A DNA stretch of 64,000 nt. Origin: Coniella vitis. Lineage: Eukaryota; Ascomycota; Sordariomycetes; Diaporthales; Schizoparmaceae. Each line of letters starts with the position of its first letter. The stretch's first letter is position 1. The stretch lies in NCBI GenBank assembly GCA_011317545.1, contig WUJK01000006.1:992001-1056000 (forward strand), in the 5' to 3' direction. Under the pieces are notes generated by a model. The model made no database searches. It was not told where the DNA came from and saw only the letters and a list, made by a program, of their open reading frames with translations. Below, piece after piece: positions 59,808 to 64,000 of this stretch. Both the position numbers and the translations under genes were made by a program.

Positions 59808-60868
59808 TTATAACCCATCCATCAAGCTCCGCCTCACCTTGACATTCACCACACCACCAATGCCATAGGCAGGAATGATTCTGCATAAGCGAGCCAGCAC
59901 AGAGATGGACCAATTCTTGCGCACCTGGCCCCAGCGCTCCTGCCACGAGGGTAAGCCGGTGCGCTCGCAGCGCGGGCGATTGTACAGATCTAGTCCCAGC
60001 AAGTGCACGGGCGTCGAAAAGATTTGCACAAACGCCGGCGCAGCAAATTGAACGAGCGTCTGCCCACTGACAAATCTGCGTGAAAAGTCGTCGCCGAGGG
60101 CCTTGCCAACCGCCGGGCCGAGCAGCACGGGGACGTTGAAGCTGGCGAAGATGGTCATGCAGTCGCGCGCCGTGAAGAGGGCGTAACTGGCGGCGGGGAC
60201 GGAGCGCGCCACGGCGGTACCGGCGGGGCCAAACATGCGCGCATAGACTTGGTCCTTGTAGATGCCCATGACGATGTTTGCGGCGGACGAAGAGGCGAAC
60301 TTGGCGGTGCCTGAGGTGACGTGGGAGGCGGGCTTGTTGGTGGTGGTCGATGTGGCGGTGTCGAGGAGGTTCGCGGTTAAGTAGGTGCCGCCATAGACGG
60401 CGAAGATGAGAGCGACAGGCTTTGAGAGGAGCATTGTGTGTGGACGCAGGAGGAGAGCGCGCAGCGAGTTGCGGACGGAGGTCGAGAGCGGGGCGCGGCC
60501 CGAGGCGTTTTCCATGATGGAGCTGGAAGAGAGTGACATGGATCTTTAGTATGCACCGGTAGAAGAAGGACGAATGAAGGAGGACAGGCAGAGGGTTGCG
60601 CGTACCGATCAATGATGGAGATCAAGGGAGCGACCAACGATGCGGCTGCTGAGGCGCTAACAGCATCTGCTGCGATGCGCTGGAAGAGATTCCTGGTGTT
60701 CCATTGCGCCTCCGCCTTGCTGGGTTTGGAGAGGGCAAGGCCAGCAGCGGCGCCGCCTGTTGCAGAGGACTCGAGTTCGAGCTGGGAGACCGGAGGCGCC
60801 GGCTTGCTGTGATCTTGGTCCTGCATGGTAGGATTGCGCTGTGGAGCGGTTGAGTCGGGTTGAGGCAT
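59808..60868 (-). CDS. Conserved membrane protein, possibly mitochondrial, unknown function
   Basis: Two exons on the minus strand, 60868-60606 and 60522-59808, give 325 aa. The 83-nt intron (GTACGC...TTCCAG) joins LISIIDR to SIMENAS in frame. The first 60 residues are polar. The body has repeated amphipathic and hydrophobic stretches without one dominant TM pattern: AADAVSASAAASLVAPLISI, LLSKPVALIFAVYGGTYLTAN, SSAANIVMGIYKDQ, PAASYALFTARDCMTIFASF and TLVQFAAPAFVQIFSTPVHLLG. The pattern resembles a divergent mitochondrial-carrier-like fold, but no PX[DE]XX[KR] signature is visible. I think it belongs to a conserved but uncharacterised fungal family; this rests on recall, not a search. An alternative start (MQDQDHSKP) lies at 60826. 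Confidence 0.72.
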
Positions 60869-62308
60869 ACGATGCGATTTGCAGGAGAGGGACAAAGCTG
60901 AAGAAGAGACTGTATCGGCCGCAAAGAATCAAGAGGAGATGGGCAGTGGGAGAAGAGTGGCGAGAGAAAACCCAAAAATCACGTCTGGTCCATTCTGTGG
61001 CTGTCCAAGACCAGATATCAGTCTGCCTCGCAGGAAAACAGAAACGGGAGTGACAGGGAAAAGTTAGGTTGGCGGTGGTTTACACGACGCGGACGGGCTC
61101 AAACAGCACAATCCAAGCGAACGGCGAACAAGTCTTGACTTGCAGTCGGCACTTGACAGGACAGGGTTTGCTGAAGAGCTCGAGTCACTGTAGATTCGAT
61201 ATCAAAATCAAAAAGCAGTGCGAGGATTATGGTGCCATAAAAGTTGCGGACAGGCGGAGAGGATTCAACGGCCCGGTCCCAAACGGTTCCACCCGAAGTC
61301 GGAGTCGGTATGTGTTGTGAGGTGAGCCATGGGCGGCTGGTGGCTAAAGGGTCGCGCGCATGGGGTCGTGCGTCCCTGTACATAGGTACTTCTAGAGTAT
61401 ATGGAGGGATCGCCAGAGCGTGGGGGCGCCGTCATCGCTAACCAACGACCGCCTATTCGCCCTTGCTAGCGCTGATCGGCAGGTGCTGCATCCCCAACCC
61501 CGTCCTCTGTATTATCCTATGATCTTCGTCGCAACTCACAAGTGAAAACATGGTATGATCCCCATTACTATGTGTATAGCAGGCTTCTGTAGGACAAGCT
61601 CGGACGTTCCAACGACTGAGAGGCCAAGAACTTTAATGCTGTCTGCACAGTCACTGCTTACGCCATCGGGTGCGGTTGCATAAAGGTCCGCTACTGCAGT
61701 GACGGTGCTGCTACTATAATGTACGATGTACAAATGCTTGCTGATAAAACGGCCAGACGACTTGAATTCAGTCGCATGCCCACTGCCTGCTTTCAGCACA
61801 GCGATGTCCATATCCATCGCTTCTATTTGCAAAACAGGTACATAGTACACCATGTCCCCATCCACAAGACGAGACAGCGATCCCCTTATGACCAGATCCT
61901 GGCCACCGTACTAAATGCAAATGCATCAAGAGCCACTTTGGTGCGTTGCGCATGGCGGCGGCCAGCGCGGCCACTGTGGCTGTTGCAGACCCTCGCTAGT
62001 TCAGGCCTAGGATGGATAGCCTTCATGGACTGCCGAGCATTTGGGTACACATAGTTCAAGTATATTATACATAGTAGAGATTCGGAAAGAACGTTATGCA
62101 TGCTCACTACTCCTCCTTCCCTCCTCTCTTGCTTTCCTGATTGTATTTTCTTTGTCACCGGCCTTTCTTCACGACAAACGACACAGTCAACTTGGCAGCT
62201 TAAGCTCCTTCGCCCTGCAACTCTTTCTTCTTTCTTCTGTTTCTTCCTGGTCGTTGCCGTCAACCCCATTCCAATTCCGCACTCGCAGCCCCGCTTGCAC
62301 TTGTCGCA
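60869..62308. other. Divergent intergenic region, 1.4 kb
   Basis: Promoters of the membrane-protein gene (leftward) and the MscL-like gene (rightward). TACATAGTA-type motifs occur near 61838 and 62069, and a CT-rich leader precedes 62309. No gene is supported. Confidence 0.55.
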
Positions 62309-63086
62309 ATGCCTCCCATCCAGATAGTGTCTCGCCTCATCGACGTTCAGGAAGATGAAAACTTCCTCGAGTACGGCTCCCGCAAGACGCGCCGCCTTAT
62401 CGATGGCTTCATGGACTTTGCCACCCAAGGAAACATTCTGGAGATTGCCTTTGGTTTGATGTGAATTGCCGCCCGTTCTCTGCACAATTCATAGTGTGCC
62501 AACGCCTTTGCTGAGACTAATACTGCCTGTCAACAGCCTCGCCCAGGCCTTCACCACCGTCGTCACCTCCTTCGTCAGCGACATTCTCTTGCCTCCGCTG
62601 TCCGTCATCCTGCCTCTCAACGCAAACCTCGATCTGAAGTTTGCGGTCCTGCAGGCCGGACCCAACCACGAGAAATGGGGCGGCTACAACACCATTGATC
62701 AGGCCCAGGAAGATGGTGCCGTGATTATGGCCTGTCAGTCTCAGCATCAACAGACTCGCCCCGACTATTCTGGAACTGACATACAAGTGCAGACGGCGCA
62801 TTCCTCAATAAGACAATCAACTTCATCGGCCTCGGTTTGGCCCTCTACAGCCTCGCTAGCCTCTACGAAACCTTCAGCACCGACCCCATGATCAAGCGCA
62901 CTGTCAAGTGCCGCTATTGCAGAAAGCACATCAACGAAAAGGCTAGTCTCTTGCGTTGCTCTTTGGGTGTGTCCTCTCCTTCATTGTTGTGCTGACCAGA
63001 GTCTACATACACAGGCCAAGCGATGCATTAATTGCACAAGCTGGCTCGACGGCCGTGAGGATCGGCCCCAGGTCCCTCCGCTGTGA
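62309..63086 (+). CDS. MscL-type large-conductance mechanosensitive channel with C-terminal zinc ribbon
   Basis: Four exons, 62309-62460, 62537-62733, 62793-62941 and 63015-63086, give 189 aa. The N-terminus ends in GFMDFATQGNILEIAFG. TM1 and the pore block follow (ILAQAFTTVVTSFVSDILLPPL), which align without gaps to the bacterial MscL pattern VIIGAAFGKIVxSLVxDIIMPP. The periplasmic-loop equivalent is short. TM2 is YGAFLNKTINFIGLGLALYSL. The C-terminus adds two CxxC pairs (CRYC ... CINC), a zinc-ribbon tail not present in bacterial MscL. Known MscL proteins open under membrane tension during hypo-osmotic shock; the location in the fungal cell is unknown. The last intron appears to use a GC donor (AAG|GCTAGT). 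A GT alternative at 62969 would add nine residues between the CxxC pairs. Confidence 0.85.
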
Positions 63087-63599
63087 TCCGTGACTCGTGC
63101 TATAAAGTACATAGTCATTGCACCAGTTTCCTACCCGAAGGCCCATCGCATTTATGAGCGCAATCATGTTTGGCGACAACCATTCGATGACATATCACAT
63201 TTGACATGTCTCCTTGACGAAAACGGAGAACCAAGTTTCAAGACTTTCCTTGTTATTATCTCGGCACAGCATTAGCGACTCGGTGTTCTTGATTTCATTC
63301 GCTTCAGTTCTCATGCAATTTACTTTCCCATCTTCACCAGACACTACGAATCTCATGATTTACCTTTACAGGCCGAGTATTGTCATTGTTTATAGAGTTC
63401 CCCACTTTCATGGATATCTTCATACTTCACTCCTGTGTGTCTGAGTGCTCATGTATTTTCTGTTTGCAGATTTTGTCGTCCAAAACAGCCCATACGAACT
63501 GCATCTAACAAATTAAGCATTATTCCCATGCCAAGCGTTGAACTGATTCCACAAGAGGCGCCCTTTCACGCGCATGTTTCGTAGTCACTTGTTTTATTG

Positions 63600-63676
<77 letters not shown>

Positions 63677-64000
63677 AAGGTTCTTCACTAGTCTGCAAGG
63701 TTTTCATTCCATAAAATCGTGTCCTTTCTGGCACAGAAGGAACGCCGTATGTACATACATAGTATGGGAAGAATAATAGCCTAATCCAGGCACAAGAAGA
63801 CAATGTCCCCAAGCATTAATCATAGTCAACACAGACCACATTTTCATAAGCCCACTGTCTTCTCTTCGCAGTCCACGAGACAAACCCAGTGCCTCATGAC
63901 AGTAAAAGAACTCATGATATCGTTCGTGTATGTTTCTGAAAACACCCTGCCAAAGCACAGACACACTCAAAGACCCAGACGCCGCCGCCCAATCAAGACC
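63087..64000. other. Right-edge intergenic region with A76 tract
   Basis: 3' flank of the MscL-like gene with TACATAGT motifs at 63104 and 63757 and an uninterrupted 76-nt A run. No gene is supported. The last 300 bp could belong to a gene continuing beyond the window. Confidence 0.5.
63600..63675. repeat. A76 homopolymer
   Basis: 76 consecutive A, the longest homopolymer in the window. Flanks show no inverted repeat and no obvious target-site duplication. It could be a retroposed poly(A) tail, a slippage-expanded tract or a sequencing/assembly artefact. Confidence 0.85.

Overview
This window reads as nuclear DNA of a filamentous ascomycete, probably a Sordariomycete (Hypocreales-like; the placement is inferred from gene families and intron style, not from a search). 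Genes carry short introns (mostly 50-130 nt) with GTRNGT donors and CTRAC-type branch points. Codons are GC-rich, while intergenic DNA is long and full of homopolymers and simple repeats. I support 19 protein-coding genes and one intron-containing tRNA-Pro. Most genes are spliced, so exon joins were worked out by hand from frame, splice sites and family conservation. They have not been tested against transcripts.

Layout. 1-2144 (-): CCHC zinc-knuckle/proline-rich protein running off the left edge. 4692-5822 (+): Ppg1-type PP2A-like phosphatase. 6850-8529 (-): Rho-GDI with a 914-nt first intron. 10878-12149 (+): Bqt4-like APSES/KilA-N protein with a C-terminal membrane anchor. 13607-14949 (+): 3-hydroxyisobutyrate dehydrogenase. 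17366-18741 (+): RTA1-like membrane protein. 18980-20625 (-): MFS sugar transporter. 22101-26265 (+): CSC1/OSCA (DUF221) channel. 27178-27561 (-): CYSTM-like small protein. 28736-28824 (-): tRNA-Pro(AGG).

28.8-34.8 kb is an accessory-looking island. It holds a small TATA-led orphan gene (29964-30569), an AT-rich patch with a strong RIP-like dinucleotide signature (about 31860-32160), a spliced degenerate-RING/coiled-coil gene (32866-33672, -) and an orphan coding-like fragment. The conserved set then resumes: Rrn5-like UAF subunit (34816-36909, -), Irc3-type mitochondrial helicase (37392-39583, +), an 8.5-kb gene-poor stretch, Bem1 polarity scaffold (48083-50591, +), CENP-B/Tc5-type DNA-binding protein (52314-53771, -), Thp3-like SAC3/GANP protein (55005-56736, -), Vps36 ESCRT-II subunit (57282-59347, +), a conserved membrane protein (59808-60868, -) and an MscL-type mechanosensitive channel with a zinc-ribbon tail (62309-63086, +).

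Themes. Several genes serve Rho/Cdc42 polarity and signalling (Rho-GDI, Bem1, Ppg1). Two unrelated mechanosensitive channel families (CSC1, MscL) occur together. Nuclear architecture and transcription are represented by Bqt4-like, Rrn5, CENP-B-like and Thp3. Genes are mostly arranged as independent, divergent or convergent units, with no evidence of a biosynthetic cluster. The least explained structures are a palindromic ACTATGTACATAGT-type motif scattered through intergenic DNA, two foldback elements built around long A/T runs, the RIP-like patch, and the island genes around it.
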